From Aradus depressus (taxonomy: Eukaryota; Arthropoda; Insecta; Hemiptera; Aradidae): a DNA stretch of 64,000 nucleotides. Both the position numbers and the translations under genes were made by a program. The stretch covers positions 21,689,079 to 21,753,078 of the forward strand of contig OY759215.1 of assembly GCA_963662175.1 (NCBI GenBank). Direction: 5' to 3'. This document shows positions 1 through 11,408 of the stretch, piece by piece (the first letter of the stretch is position 1; each line of letters opens with the position of its first letter). The notes beneath the pieces are model-generated. The model made no database searches, was not told the DNA's origin, and saw only the letters and a program-made list of their open reading frames with translations.

Positions 1-856
1 CCTCCCGTTGACAATTTTGAGACGTCACATATTCTTTGTTTGTTTTTGTCTATTATGAATACTACATGTGAAATTCCATGACATTCCGATCATCCGTTAA
101 AGACCTATCACTACCTTTATATGTATGCCTACCCAACAACCCCCCTCCCGTTCAAAATTTTGAAATATCACGTAGCGTATTTTTCAATTTGGCCTTTAAG
201 CATTCTACATGTCAAATTCCATGACATTCCGATCAAAAGACCTATCACTATCTTTATATGTAGGCCTACCCCCACAACCCCCCCTCCCGTTCAAAATTTT
301 GAGATATCACGTAGCGTAATTTTCAATTTGGCCTCTAAGAATACTACATGTCAAATTCCATGACTATCCGATCATCCGTTAATGACAGCACTATCTTTAT
401 ATTTAGGCCTACCCCCACAACCCCTCCTCACGTTCACTATTTTGTGACGTCACACACCCTATTTTTTATTTGGCCTTTAAAAAAACTACATATGAAATTC
501 CATGACAATCCGATCATCCGTTAATGACTTAGCACTACCTTTATATTTAGGCCCTCCTTACAACCCCCCCACCTTTCAAAATTTATGGACGCCACATAGC
601 CTATTTTTTAACTTGACTTTTAAGAATACTACATGAGAAATTTCATGATAATCCGTCCATCCGTTAATGAGCTAGAGCAATTTTTGTGCTTAGCCCCCCC
701 CCCCCCCCACCCTCCAGTTGACCGCTAGGAACTCTCTTCATAAGAACCTTCCTCGGACTTCAACGAATATTTGAAAAAAAAAAATTAGCCGAATTGGTCC
801 AGCCGTTCTCGAGTTTTGCGCTTAGCAAAAATAGGCAGTCATTTTTATTATATAGA
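1..856 (-). mobile_element. Non-autonomous Helitron, 5' part (continues beyond the window)
   Basis: Read on the minus strand, the element begins at 856 with TCTATATAATAAAA, preceded by A, as Helitrons do. It contains about four diverged copies of the 145-base C-rich tandem unit that also fills the Helitron at 56.7-60.9 kb (shared words include actacatg, ccatgacaatccgatc, ccgttaatga and cctcccgttcaaaa). The CTAG-type 3' end lies left of the window. Confidence 0.7.
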
Positions 857-1638
857 TTATTTTTACTTTCCAACATCTACAGTATAAGAAAGTATTGTAA
901 TCGGATTCTCACGATTCAAAGTCCCCTGAAAACCTTTAAACCATTTTCGCGATGATGTGTGTATTGTAATAATGTAAAAAAAATAATCAGAAATAGGGTT
1001 ACACACTGACATAACTTACAACTCAGTAAAATCAACTTTCGCACAACATATCAACGAAAACAAACACCATTTTGACATAAACACAGGCATACAATATCTA
1101 CGTTTTTGTGACAAAGGTACATTACTCAACTCACTGGAACAACTGGAAGTAAACTGAGCAATGCAAAAAGGAAATTGTATGAACGATCAGACCAATCTCA
1201 CATATTCACCCCTATTATCGCCAATATTATAATCCTCCAGTCTTCGTGTATACGTACTTACATTCTCAAGAAACTATGTATTTTAATCTATATTTTGATT
1301 TTCATTTGTATATTTTTAGTATTTCATTTATTTCATGTATGCATACATAATACGTATTCTTCGAATGTGTAGAGCGTTGGAGATGAGATTTCGTCTCGGG
1401 GTGGAGGCTTTGGGATGGTGTGGGTTGATTAAAATACACATATGATGTACACCATACTGCTGAGTTTTTGTTATTGGGATTTCGATTTGGGACGGAGGTT
1501 AGTTTTGGATGTTTCACATATTTGAAGAATTAACGGTACAGGAGGGATAGGAAACCCCAATGGGGGGCTGAGTAAGGGTACCTACCTACCGGTTAGATTG
1601 TAAAAATAGTTGAACTTCCATTTAGTATTTGTTAAGTC

Positions 1639-1676
1639 GTGGCTGAAGATGGTAGCAATACCGAAAGTACTCCCAT
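1639..1676 (+). ncRNA. Hammerhead-ribozyme-like motif (family 1)
   Basis: Core CTGAAGA at 1643-1649; one extra T; stem II GGTA / TACC closed by a GCAA loop; GAAA at 1663-1666; stem III is the palindrome AGTACT; position 17 is C. Stem I pairs GTGG (1639-1642) with CCAT (1673-1676). A tail with TTATTT and AGACAATATT follows to about 1735, shared with the copies at 6.8 and 30.4 kb. Confidence 0.6.
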
Positions 1677-2631
1677 ATATTTTATTTATCTTGTGAATTA
1701 GACAATATTTAAAAAACATTCTTGTTTCCTTTATAATTTAAAAGAATAATGTTTTAAATTATAAATAAAATAATAATCAGTAATTAATAATAAATAAACA
1801 AATAATAAATAATATCACATTTCCTGTAGAAATTGTAGCTAGTCTTCTACGAAATTTTGATTTCTAGAGTAATTTTCGAAAAATATCGAAAGTCAAGTCG
1901 TGCAATTTTGAAGAAAGTGCACATATTAAAAAAAAAAAGTTAATTAATAATTATTTCAATTGGATTTCTTCTAAATATAATATTGTTTTCCTAAATTTGC
2001 AGAAATGTTAAATCTAATCCAAAGGTATAAATTATCTTACTGGGTTCACAGGGAAAATGAATAGCATAGAATAAGAGGACAAATATTGGGTTTATTTAAC
2101 ACTAATCTACATTTACGAATATTATCAGGATTATGCTTTACAATGAAAAACTACAAAAAAATACCGCATATACCCAGTAATGATAATATGAAATGATTTT
2201 GAGAAGGGAGAGAGTGGTTGGTATAAGAAAGTCTTGTAATGGCCACATCATTATTTAAAAGTTATTAGACCATCAATTTGGTGTTTAAAAAAAACAGGAT
2301 TTTTATTTGACTGGAATTACCTAATTTTTATAATTTAGGAGATACAACTCCAAGGTATCTGTAGTGACTTAGGAGAGTCACTACAGTCTGGAAGCAGTGA
2401 GGCAGCCTGACTAATATAAGACGTGCCTACAAAAGAAAGTTTAAATTCTACAATAATCAATTATAAGAACATCCTTTGGTGATATTTGTAACATTAAATT
2501 GAAATCGTGTTCCATGAAGAGAACCCAAGAGGTTGATCGTGGCGAAGCAGGAGACGTCCCGCTTCACTGCCTCAATATCTCCTCCCATCTCATTTATCAT
2601 TATTTTAATTGTTAAATGTTTATTATTTAGT

Positions 2632-2917
2632 TAGTTATTGTGACTCATGCCTGAGCTTCAACCAAGAGGTCATATCGCCTACTACCAAAACGCTATTTCG
2701 TCACTCTGGTAGACAAAAGCCTGACTACCTAGTTTTATTCACCTGGGATAGGGGTCTTTAACGAGTACCTGACACAGTACATCGCTTAATGTCCGAGGGA
2801 CGGCGTGCTCAAGATTGTTTCACCTCCCAGATAAAAACGCTAATGGCCTCGACTGGGTTTCGAACCCGCCATCTTGAGCTAAGTAGGCTAGAACTACCTC
2901 TGAACTACCGGCACCCT
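2632..2917 (-). mobile_element. tRNA-derived SINE (SINE-A), degraded copy
   Basis: Minus-strand copy of the family described at 6119. The tRNA-like head with the B box (GGGTTTCGAACCC read on + strand) is at the right, the 3' body with the ACTCATGCC motif at the left. Several deletions shorten it, and no clear target-site duplication remains. Confidence 0.8.
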
Positions 2918-3408
2918 CATGTTTCGATTCTCTTCAGCATATTATCTATTTAATAACATTTATAGCAGAATATTCCATAAAATTAACACTTTCTATAATC
3001 CATGAGTAATTCCTCTGTTTTGTCTACATTTTTTTGGGGTACACAGGCACTTAATAACACAAATGTTTATGATATATTGAAGTTTATATATATAAAAATA
3101 TGAAGATGAGAACTGATTATTTCACAGTTTGTAAAATAAAAATATATAACGTCTCACAAATTTTATTAGGCGGCTTTCGAGGTTGGTCTTGAAACAATTA
3201 TAAAGTATTGTTCATTAAAATCTATAACATGTTGTAGCAATAAATAATTAAATGAATAACAAAGTAACAAATTAAATTGATATAATTTTTAATTTTTAGA
3301 GCTTTTTATATCAATTTGATTTTTGTTACTTTATATTAATTTAATTTATTTATATTTATCTAATACTTTGCTACTACAATATTTTACTGATTTTAACGAA
3401 CAGTACTC

Positions 3409-3803
3409 CATAATTGACGGGGTTAGAATCAAAGTGGTCTAAGTGACATTTTTAAAACTTTGAAGAAACTGTGCATTAAGTTCTTAACTGATTAAAAAAT
3501 CTATAATTTATCGAAACCGGAAATATTTTGTCTTCTGTTTTTATGGTGAAAGTTGCTGTTAGCAAACCTTAAAATTGAATAAAAATCTGAATTTCAAAGT
3601 CACCATTGAAATGTTCAAGTTTTTTGTTCATGTCACCAAAATGGTATAAGTGATTTGCCACTAGATCTCAGCACTGGCTAGGATTTCACTTGTACAACTT
3701 TTTTCCTGAACAGAACTATCATTTTTGTACCCGATTATGAACTTAACGAAAAATTTTCAAAAATGTCACTTGGACCATTTTGATTCTAACCCCATCAATT
3801 ATT
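3409..3803. repeat. Foldback repeat left of the 3.83 kb hammerhead
   Basis: A stretch near 3409-3470 and its near-perfect reverse complement near 3755-3803 (shared words ggggttagaatcaaa and gtgacattttt) form a long inverted repeat. Outside it, 3150-3185 is a degraded inverted copy of the hammerhead at 3831, so the pairing extends outwards. Confidence 0.65.
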
Positions 3804-3830
3804 TTTTGTTACTAAATGTTTTTTGTAGGC

Positions 3831-3868
3831 TGCCTGATGATGAGGGCAACCTCGAAAGCCGGCTAGCA
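3831..3868 (+). ncRNA. Hammerhead-ribozyme-like motif (family 2, best copy)
   Basis: CTGATGA at 3834-3840; extra T at 3841; stem II GAGG / CCTC with a GCAA tetraloop; GAAA at 3854-3857; stem III AGCCGGCT (3857-3864), a perfect palindrome; A at position 17; stem I TGC (3831-3833) with GCA (3866-3868). All catalytic-core positions fit the hammerhead consensus, apart from the one inserted T. Most likely works, if at all, as a dimer because stem III has no loop. Confidence 0.65.
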
Positions 3869-4295
3869 AAAATTAATAAAATGTGTGAGAGGTCAGACTT
3901 TATTTTTATTTTAGAGGCTGTGAGATGAGTGTGGTCATTAATGTTTGAGAAGAAGAAATAATTATAAACAAAATGACGGAAGGTTTATGTTAAGATGGAC
4001 ATTAGGTGTTTGTCCTAATGACTCTATTAAGAGAACTTGGTCTCTGCAAATGACCCACCGCTCGCCGACCACCTAAACTTAAACATCATTTTTAATTCTC
4101 ATCGTTACAATCCTTTCTCTCCTCAAAATATCTTTAAACACTAATTATTTTTATTTTTTAAGTTGGCCAACGATTTTATGTTTCGAAATATAAGTAAAAC
4201 ATATCTATTAAATTACCATTCAGTGTAAAAACCGTTATATTTAATTACCAGTTATTTAATTCAACATTATTTATTTTTTACATAAACAACGTTCC

Positions 4296-4499
4296 ACGGA
4301 CGTATACCTTTACGCTGACGACACAGTTATCGTTTCTTAAATTGGTTGGTAGCTACTCGAGGGACACCTCCATCCTCCAAATCCATGAAGACCTAAATGT
4401 TGACCTCCTACTGGACTACATAGTAAATTTCAGTAAAAACTTTTTACTTAAGTGTGGCACAAATCAAAACGTTATGGTAAAGAAAATAGGGAAAACTTA
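4296..4499 (+). pseudogene. Non-LTR retrotransposon reverse transcriptase remnant (YADD box)
   Basis: Translation from 4296 gives TDVYLYADDTVIVS and then a stop; YADD is the catalytic box of reverse transcriptases. From 4357 a shifted frame continues with the typical following block (ILQIHEDLN...) up to a stop at 4497-4499. The order and spacing match LINE reverse transcriptases of the Jockey/R1/I kind, broken by one stop and one frameshift. Too short for a clade call. Downstream to about 5265 the sequence is non-coding and ends in a short CTT run, perhaps the tail of the same element. Confidence 0.7.
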
Positions 4500-5454
4500 G
4501 GGAGTGAAACACAAAAATATCCGTTCACGATTTTAAATTGTAATCTCTGTTTCTGTATGTTCATTAATTTATTCTCTATTCATTTCAGTTACTTTCTACT
4601 TGTTTTTTTAATTTTTTTTTACGTGAAAACGTCTATTCGCTCGTTAAGCACAGTGATAGCTGTATGTGTTTGTTGTGCTGTGTTTGTTTTGCCTGTGACG
4701 TTATCGGGCTAGTGTGGGCGCCGGCGGATGATTGTTGGAAATTAGCGTTGTGTAAAATTAGAAATTAGTGTAGCATAATAACGCGTTTAGATAGGACGTT
4801 GATTCGGGTGTCATTGTAAAGAGCTTGAGGAGCACTACTGGGACTCCAAGTGAAACAATAAAAATATTCGCCGAAATATATGTAAAAATCGGTATTAAAT
4901 GGAAAATTGCAAAAACATTAAAGATGTCGTCTCATATGAATCGGAAATATACGCGGAATTATAGAAAATGCAAATAATAGGAAAGCTCGCATCAAAAGGA
5001 ATTTAAAAACCTAAAAAGTCTAGTGACGAGCAAATGCAAGAGCTACGGCAGCATCGAAAAGAAAATGAAGAAAAATTTTCACTTGGACCCTGACTACGCC
5101 TTAATGTTTTTTTAAAGAGTTTTTAAAATTTACTCTCAATCAGTACCATTGTTTTTAATTTAACTGATTATTTTCGATTTGTATTTAGTGTATAAGGGTA
5201 ATAATTATTGTATAATTGTACCTCTTTAAATGCGACTTATAATAAACTCTACTTCTTCTTCTTCTATATTTAATGATACCTAAATGTTGATCAATGGCTA
5301 ATATATTATGATATTAGAGTCGCATTAATGCGATATTAACATAAGAATATCATTACTTTAAATGGAGCCAACAAAAGTTAAACGATAATAATTTAATAGG
5401 GATGTTAACAAGAAGCTTCTTTAGACGAGAAGAGGCGGTTAGGATTTTTCACTT

Positions 5455-5880
5455 ATGATCAGACATTTTAATCAAATTCATGAGAATGGATATATTTACT
5501 TCCCCAGCTGTAATCGGTCAGAAATTCGAAGTGAAGTTTTCAATAGAATTTCATGTTTTCAGACCTCCAATTCCAAACATGAACAAAATAAAAGAGTTGT
5601 CGGTGAATCGCCGGCAATGTACTTCCCCACAACTAATTAATTAATTCACTTGTCCTCCCCCCTCTAAAACCAGTCGACCATTTGCGCTAATATTCAACAG
5701 TTGAATTACATAGGGGTTCCTAAATCCTTTGGTCGATATCGGTGAAATTGGCAATTGAGTTGAGTCCCCTCTGATCCTCTCCTATTCTTCAGCCGATCCT
5801 CTCAAAATTAATGAGTATCGTTTTTATGAGGTTTTGAATTCAGATATGAAATTTTGTGTCAATACATTCATTCTGTTGGG
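5455..5880. repeat. Dispersed repeat family B, copy
   Basis: Family B is the commonest interspersed repeat in the window. Marks are a boundary with the hairpin GGTGAATCACC followed by GGCAATGTACTTCCCC, internal words such as GATACATTCATTACATCGGC, ACTCCCGATAGAATGAATG and AAATCGGCC, and at the other end an inverted pair ACTTCCCC / GGGGAAGT around CTATACGAAGTATAG. It has no coding potential. I cannot place it in a known superfamily. Confidence 0.6.
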
Positions 5881-6000
5881 AGTTATTAGAGTATGAAAAC
5901 TGACATTATTGCAGAGGTATTGTGAAATAATTCAAATGAACTTGAAAGAAATAAAACTTGTTTATTTAAGATATTGTCTAATTTCACCAACAATATTTAC

Positions 6001-6037
6001 ATGGGAGTACTTTCGGTATTTCTACCATCCTCAGCAA
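6001..6037 (-). ncRNA. Hammerhead-like motif (family 1), minus strand, weak stem I
   Basis: Read on the minus strand: CTGAGGA, extra T, GGTA / TACC stem II with a GAAA loop, GAAA, then AGTACT. Stem I pairing is mostly lost. It faces the copy at 6770 as an inverted pair about 0.75 kb apart. Confidence 0.45.
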
Positions 6038-6118
6038 AAGCATAAGAGTAATACTTACTTAGTCTTATCTCTTATATAGAATTTACCTCTTGCCAATAGA
6101 TATATATATAGTTTACAG

Positions 6119-6464
6119 GAGGGCGCCGGTAGCTCAGTGGTATGCGTGCTTGACTTCTGAGCTCAAGGTCGTGGGTTCGTAGCTCGATCGAGGCCCTTAG
6201 TTTATTTTATCTGGGAGGTAAAATAAACTTAAGCACGCCGTCCTTCGGATGGGACGTTAAGCGATGGTCCCGAGCCTGTACGATGTCAGGTACTCGTTAA
6301 AGACCCCTACCCTAGATGAATAAAAATTTAGGGTAGGCAAAATTTAGGACTCCCACAGTAGAGTCGGGCTCATGTCCACCAGAGTGACGAAAGAGCGCTC
6401 TGGTAGAAGGCGATATGACCTCGTAGTTAAAGCCCGGGCATGAGTCATAAAACCTAACCTAACC
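6119..6464 (+). mobile_element. tRNA-derived SINE (SINE-A), full length with target-site duplication
   Basis: The head is a tRNA-like RNA polymerase III promoter: A box TAGCTCAGTGGTA and a B box region GTGGGTTCGTAGCTC. The body carries GCACGCCGTCCTTCGGATGG, GATGTCAGGTACTCGTTAAA and AGAGCGCTCTGGTAG; the 3' tail is CCTAACCTAACCT. A 12-base duplication TATAGTTTACAG flanks it (6107-6118 and 6465-6476), proving insertion of a 346-base unit. The copy lies between the two family 1 hammerheads at 6.0 and 6.77 kb. Confidence 0.92.
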
Positions 6465-6769
6465 TATAGTTTACAGTATTATAATTTTAATTAGGTTGTA
6501 ATTGTAACCAATTATTTTTGATTTTTCAATGTTATATTATTCGCCTGATCATTGTTAATGCTTTATACCTAGTCTACAATATTACCAGATCTTAGAAGGG
6601 GTCACACATTTGAAATATGGGCACCGCCTTGTCATCAAATATCTCACAGCTTGACAATTTAGCTTAGTTAGGAATGTCTGACGTCATGGGGAACACCAGG
6701 AGGGGGGTAAGGGGTTCCTCGAGAGGCTGACATTCTGTAATATTAACTTAGTCTTATCTCTTATGCTTT

Positions 6770-6806
6770 TGGCTGAGGATGGTAGAAATACCGAAAGTAC
6801 TCCCAT
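6770..6806 (+). ncRNA. Hammerhead-ribozyme-like motif (family 1)
   Basis: CTGAGGA at 6773-6779, extra T, GGTA / TACC stem II with GAAA loop, GAAA at 6793-6796, palindromic AGTACT, C at position 17, stem I TGG with CCA. The shared tail (GAAATTAGACAATA, then AACAAGTTTTATTTC) runs to about 6866. Confidence 0.55.
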
Positions 6807-6879
6807 GTAAATATATTTGGTGAAATTAGACAATACCATAAATAAACAAGTTTTATTTCTTTCAAGTTCAGTTATTAGA

Positions 6880-7310
6880 GTGTTTATGTTTAACCTCCCC
6901 CCTAAACCCCCCTACCCTTTGGGCGATTTGGCTGAAAAACAATAGGTGTCGTCGTTAGAGGGTTTTGAATTCAGATATAAAATTTCGTGTTGATACATTT
7001 ATTCTATCGGGAGATATCGTGTTCACAGACCTATACAGACAGAATTTTTTTTTCATATTTTGAATCTAGAGGTCGGGAAACATGAAATTCCGTTGAAAAC
7101 TTCGCATCAAAATTTTGGCCGATTACATAACTTCTCCTATACCTCGTAAAGCTGAGGAAGTAAAAAACATTTCTGTGTGCCTGTAAACACAATAACTCCC
7201 GATGTATCGACATGAAATTTTATGTGTGTCCAGAAAGGTCATAAGAATAACATCAGTCAAATCGGCCAAAGGGAAGGGAGGATTAGGGGTGAACATAAAA
7301 ACACAGTGCC
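6880..7310. repeat. Dispersed repeat family B, copy
   Basis: Contains the GATACATTTATTCTATCGGG and ACTCCCGATG blocks, and the ATAACTTCTCCTATACCTCG end, in an order that suggests two partial units in opposite orientation. Confidence 0.55.
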
Positions 7311-8489
7311 ATTGTAATGAATGTGGGAGACCGTAAGGGTTGTTTTATCAACCACATTTTACTATTGAAGTTACAACTGGTCTCAAATCAGGGATATCCT
7401 TCCTCCACAATAGGATAATACGTTTTTTTTTTTTTAGGTAATAGTAAAATCTCAGAGCAACGCGAATCTAATGAATTCGCAATGCGATGCTGGAATGGAA
7501 AGTAATTACGACCTCTTTGTTTTGCAATTAGAACCAGTGAGCATTCTGTTTATGAGAAATAACTTTCTTTTCTCTGACAGGACCATTCTCTGACCATGTA
7601 ACAGGATGTTGATTCCATCGCTAACTAATTATAGTCCTAAGTGCGGTGGGGGTTTAAGAGACTGTAAGATTCCCCCTCAACCTCCAAAATGGTAATATAT
7701 CATCAGATTGGGTGAAAATGAATGTGTATGACCGGTTTTACTGGGTACTACTCGTACATGAAAGTTACTCTCAGGATCAAGCTGTACAAAGTAACATAAA
7801 ACCTGCTGACGCTACACATTACATTCGTATACCCAGTAATGCCAGTATGAAATAAGAAAGTTCTGTTATAGCATAACATTTTTTAGCATCAATATTTTGT
7901 GACAAAAAAAAAACAAGTTTTAACATATGGTTCCCTTGTGGTTTCGTGTTGTGAACCTAAAAATGAAGGTGAATAGAGCCTTGGAAGTGGGGGACAGTCA
8001 GAGGACAAAGATAGGTAATTTGTAAATAATAGGTGGAGGGGATGAGGTAGGTTGTGTGAGTGTCGGAACTGAGCCTACAGGGGACAATTAGGGGGCTCTC
8101 AGGCAGGGCCCAGGGCTGACACCTTAATAAGGGCACAGGCTCCAGTCTCACCTTACCTGGCCGCGTCCAACTCATCTACTATAACTCCAGTCTGATCAGA
8201 CTCTTCCAACCTCAACATTGATCATATGGAAATGATAAAAAGTTTTAGATTAAACATCCGCAATGTACTTCCCCTAAGTTTTCACTCTCCCTCTAAACTA
8301 AAATTTCTCTGTGGCCAATTTAGCTTTGGTTCAACAATTTAGTATTCAATTCATGAATTTTTAGCAATTTTTCCGTTTCGTAGAAAGTAAAGAACAAAGA
8401 AAAACGCTGATTTTAAGCTCCTTATTTAACGAGTTCTAAAGATAGTAAGGTAGTGCGCTAATCAGCTAAACACCTTAGCAAGCTACAAG

Positions 8490-8830
8490 AGAGTTGGACT
8501 CTACTGGGTTCCCGGACACTCCGGGATTCAGGGAAACGAGGAAGGCCGACTGACCAAGGAAGGTTCAAAAAAGCACCTCCAGAGTCAGGACTAGGAATGT
8601 ACCGGAAAGCTTACCGAACCCCGAATAAAAAGAGGGAGAAAATACTTTTGGAGCATTTATGAAGAGAAATAACCATATGCAGACAGTCGAAGATGTTTCC
8701 AGGGTGTTGAAGGATGGGATCCTGAACCTCAAAAGGAGCTCCTTTTGATTTCCTCGCTCTTGTGACAGATGTTGTGAAGACGACGAGACGACAATTCTCT
8801 TTCTAGGTGCTCAGAACAAAGGAAACTAGC
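8490..8830 (+). pseudogene. Non-LTR retrotransposon RNase H and C-terminal remnant
   Basis: From 8490 the frame reads RVGLYWVPGHSGIQGNEEGR, then LTKEGSKKHLQSQD and a stop. The WVPGHSGxxGNExAD block is the signature of the RNase H domain in LINEs of the R1/I/LOA/Jockey group; here the catalytic Asp of the NExAD block is replaced (EEGR). After the stop, other frames retain typical downstream pieces (a KRxKIL-like helix and CxxCCEDDETTIxFL, near 8760-8810). A dead, frameshifted fragment. Possibly the same lineage as the piece at 4.3 kb, though they do not overlap. Confidence 0.75.
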
Positions 8831-9784
8831 TAAGTATTGCCAAAAAATTAACTCTAACAAATGAATTATAAATTAATAAATCCTGAATTATGTGACGGAT
8901 ATATATATATATATATCAGTGCCGTTTTAAGACTTTCGGTGGCCCTGAGGCAGACTTCATCCGGGGGCCCTTGAATTATTTTTTCAATATTATCCTCAAC
9001 TTTTTTTTTAATAACTTATATAATACACCAGAACATTCTAGAATCTTATAGAATATCATGAAATTTTCAGCATATTTCTCAAAATTGCAAGAAGTTTCTA
9101 GAAAAATCAAATGGATTTTCTCACTTTTTTCAATTTATAGGCGGCTGCCACATGCCTCAGGGATAAATAGGCACATATATACAAATTTAAGTAACTTACG
9201 TCCTGTACACTGCATATTCACAATGTATCTTATTTGATATGTATTTTAGTCATCAAAAGCGAATCGCATATATCTTAGAAAAAATAACTGTTCAAATAAA
9301 ATATTGTTACATTAAAAAGAAGTATTGAAATTTCATTCCTCTCTTCTTTTTTAGTAAAAATACACATGATGTTTACACATAACTATCAGAGTACCCACCT
9401 ACTGATTGGAATTAAAATTATTATGACTCAAATGATAGCCAATATGACATCAAATTTTTAGACCCTTGAAAAATTTGAAATTTATAATTAAGATTACGTT
9501 TGTAAGTTTTTTAGGAAACGCCTGAAAAATGTATACCTCTCATTTTTTTTTACCGGAAGCACCTCCATTCTCTTTATACCTAAATTGTAGCGAATAATGT
9601 ATTTTTGTGTTGCAATTATTTTTTAAGCAAAAAAAAATGTATAGATTTACCGAGAGATATACACCATTAAAAACAAAAGTTAGTGGGAGAAAAGAAATAT
9701 CTTGAATACAATGTAACATAATAGTTCTTTACAAAACAGGGATATTAACATATTAATTGGAGGGTTTTATTCAAAATAGTGTGT

Positions 9785-9913
9785 GAGAATAGTGGCCCCG
9801 GGGGAGATAGAAGGGGCTCGGACAGGTTCGTGTGAGGTCGGCTCTACTCGGCCATACAGGTGGGAAAGTGAGCAACAGACAACCGTACCGTCAGTGTTTC
9901 TCAAGACGGCATC
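9785..9913 (+). promoter_or_regulatory. Putative 5' UTR / core promoter region of the Frizzled gene
   Basis: A GC-richer patch in AT-rich surroundings runs directly into the start codon. A TCAGT initiator-like match lies at 9891, only 23 bases before the ATG, so transcription probably starts further upstream. No TATA box at a convincing distance was seen. An upstream non-coding exon cannot be ruled out. Confidence 0.35.
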
Positions 9914-10075
9914 ATGTTGACATACGTCTGGTTTGTGTTCCTCATCGCACCCGTCTTCGTAACTTCCGACAAATGTGAACCTGTCAATATACCCATGTGT
10001 CGAGCTTTGGGCTACAATTTGACGACCATGCCCAACGTTTTGGGACATGAGGATCAGATCACTGCCGAACGAGAG
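9914..10075 (+). CDS. Frizzled-family Wnt receptor, coding exon 1 (signal peptide and start of CRD)
   Basis: This exon encodes residues 1-54 of a Frizzled receptor. Residues 1 to about 18 are a hydrophobic signal peptide (MLTYVWFVFLIAPVFVTS). After it begin the cysteine-rich Wnt-binding domain, with Cys21 and Cys29, the family pattern PMCRxLGYNLTxMPN and the conserved GHE, plus an N-glycosylation site at Asn35. The ATG at 9914 is the only start that precedes a signal peptide. The exon ends at 10075 on a GAG|GTAATT donor, followed at once by a long T tract. 54 whole codons give a phase 0 junction. The continuation is the exon at 44595; joining the two gives the normal CRD spacing with no gap. 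The 130 bases upstream are clearly GC-richer than their surroundings and probably hold the 5' UTR. The family is sure; the subfamily is not. Confidence 0.93.
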
Positions 10076-10376
10076 GTAATTTTTTTTTTTTTTTTTTTTT
10101 TTCTTTCTAATGTATTTTTTATTTTAGCCACTAGAATAAGCAAAGAAGCAAAAAAAAATCCTCGCAGAATCGCAGGCAATGTAATCCTCCAGAATTGATC
10201 TATTAAGTCTTCGCTCTCCCTTCAAAACTTATCGACAGATTGATCTAAAAATGAATAGTTGACTTGATTTATTACTTCGGTAGTTTTCGAGTCGAGCCCC
10301 TGTGAGGTTTTGAATTTAAATATAAAATTTCATGAATATTTCTTGGTGGTAGGCGGATGTTGTGAACTTACTTGTT

Positions 10377-10647
10377 GGATAAGTAATACTGAGGAATCAA
10401 TCTGAATGTATATTTTCGGCAATTTGCCATATTCAGGTGGTGAACTTATCTAGAGAAGGAGTCAAAGAAATGGACACATATCAATCAGGGACTAGCAGTC
10501 AGCATCAAATTAGTCCCTGATTGATTTGTGTCCATTTCTTTGACCGTTTCTCTACAATAAGTTTCACCACCTGAAGAAGACAACTTGCCGAAACTAGTTG
10601 TGGTAATAATAAAATATATAGTTTGATTGATACATCGATATTACTTA
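10377..10647. repeat. Foldback with two opposed hammerhead-like motifs (family 3)
   Basis: Arms about 10377-10490 and 10511-10647 are reverse complements (both contain the segment AGTCCCTGATTGAT or its complement and GTCCATTTCTTTGA). The right arm carries the well-preserved motif at 10566; the left arm carries a decayed one (CTGAATA core) on the minus strand. Confidence 0.7.
10566..10604 (+). ncRNA. Hammerhead-ribozyme-like motif (family 3)
   Basis: CTGAAGA at 10571-10577, extra A, stem II GACAA...TTGCC with one A-C mismatch, GAAA at 10590-10593, palindromic ACTAGT stem III, T at position 17. Stem I is the best in the window: ACCAC (10566-10570) with GTGGT (10600-10604), five pairs. Confidence 0.6.
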
Positions 10648-11408
10648 TGTATATAAATTTCATGTCGATACATTCGTTCCATCGGCAGTTATTGGGGTTT
10701 TGAGTTGGGCCCTTCCCCTTCGATCCCCCACTTTCCTTTGGCCGATTTTGCGGGAAATTAATAGGTGCCATCTTTATGAGTTATTTCATTTAAATATAAA
10801 ATTTCATATCGATACATTCATTACATCGGCAGTTATTGGGGTTTTGAGTTGAGCCTCTCCCCTCCGATTCTCCTCTTCCCTTTGGCCGATTTCGCGGAAA
10901 ATTATTAGGTGCCATCTTTATGAGTTTTTTCATTTAAATATAAAATTTAATGTCGATACATTCATTACATCGGCAGTTATTTGTATTAAGCATCCCTCCC
11001 TCTCTTTGGTTGGTCCGTCCTTATGGGCTTCTGGATGTAGATACGTATTTATAAGATAACTTCCTCTATTCAGTATAGTTGAGGAAGTTAAACTATATCA
11101 TTGTTTGTGCTTAACTTATTTATGTCTTGAGCACGCCCTACTTCGGTCCCGCATTTATCAGTTACTCGTTGAGAATCCCTACTCTAGGTATTCTGACAAC
11201 TCTTGGGTAGGTAACATTTAAGACTCCCAATGCGATTCACAAGATGTAATGAATATATTGAAATTTTATATTTAAATGCAAAGTCCTATGAGGATTTCAC
11301 TTATAAATTTTCCGCAAAATCAATACAAGGGAAGGGGGATAGCCTAATAACTGCTGATGTAATGAAAGTATCGACACAAAATGTAGTAAGAGGATTCACA
11401 AGGTATTA

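Larger units (their letters stand above)
10200..11395. repeat. Dispersed repeat family B, cluster of partial copies
   Basis: At least four partial units follow one another just inside the intron. The block GATACATTCATTACATCGGC with a TTTGGCCGATTT segment recurs near 10670, 10810 and 10955, and a reversed one occurs near 11240-11380. The hammerhead foldback at 10.4-10.65 kb has inserted among them. Confidence 0.6.

Noticed and set aside
6121..6195. Apparent tRNA gene
   Set aside because: The tRNA-like head is part of a dispersed SINE with target-site duplications and a shared 3' body; several copies have mutated B boxes.
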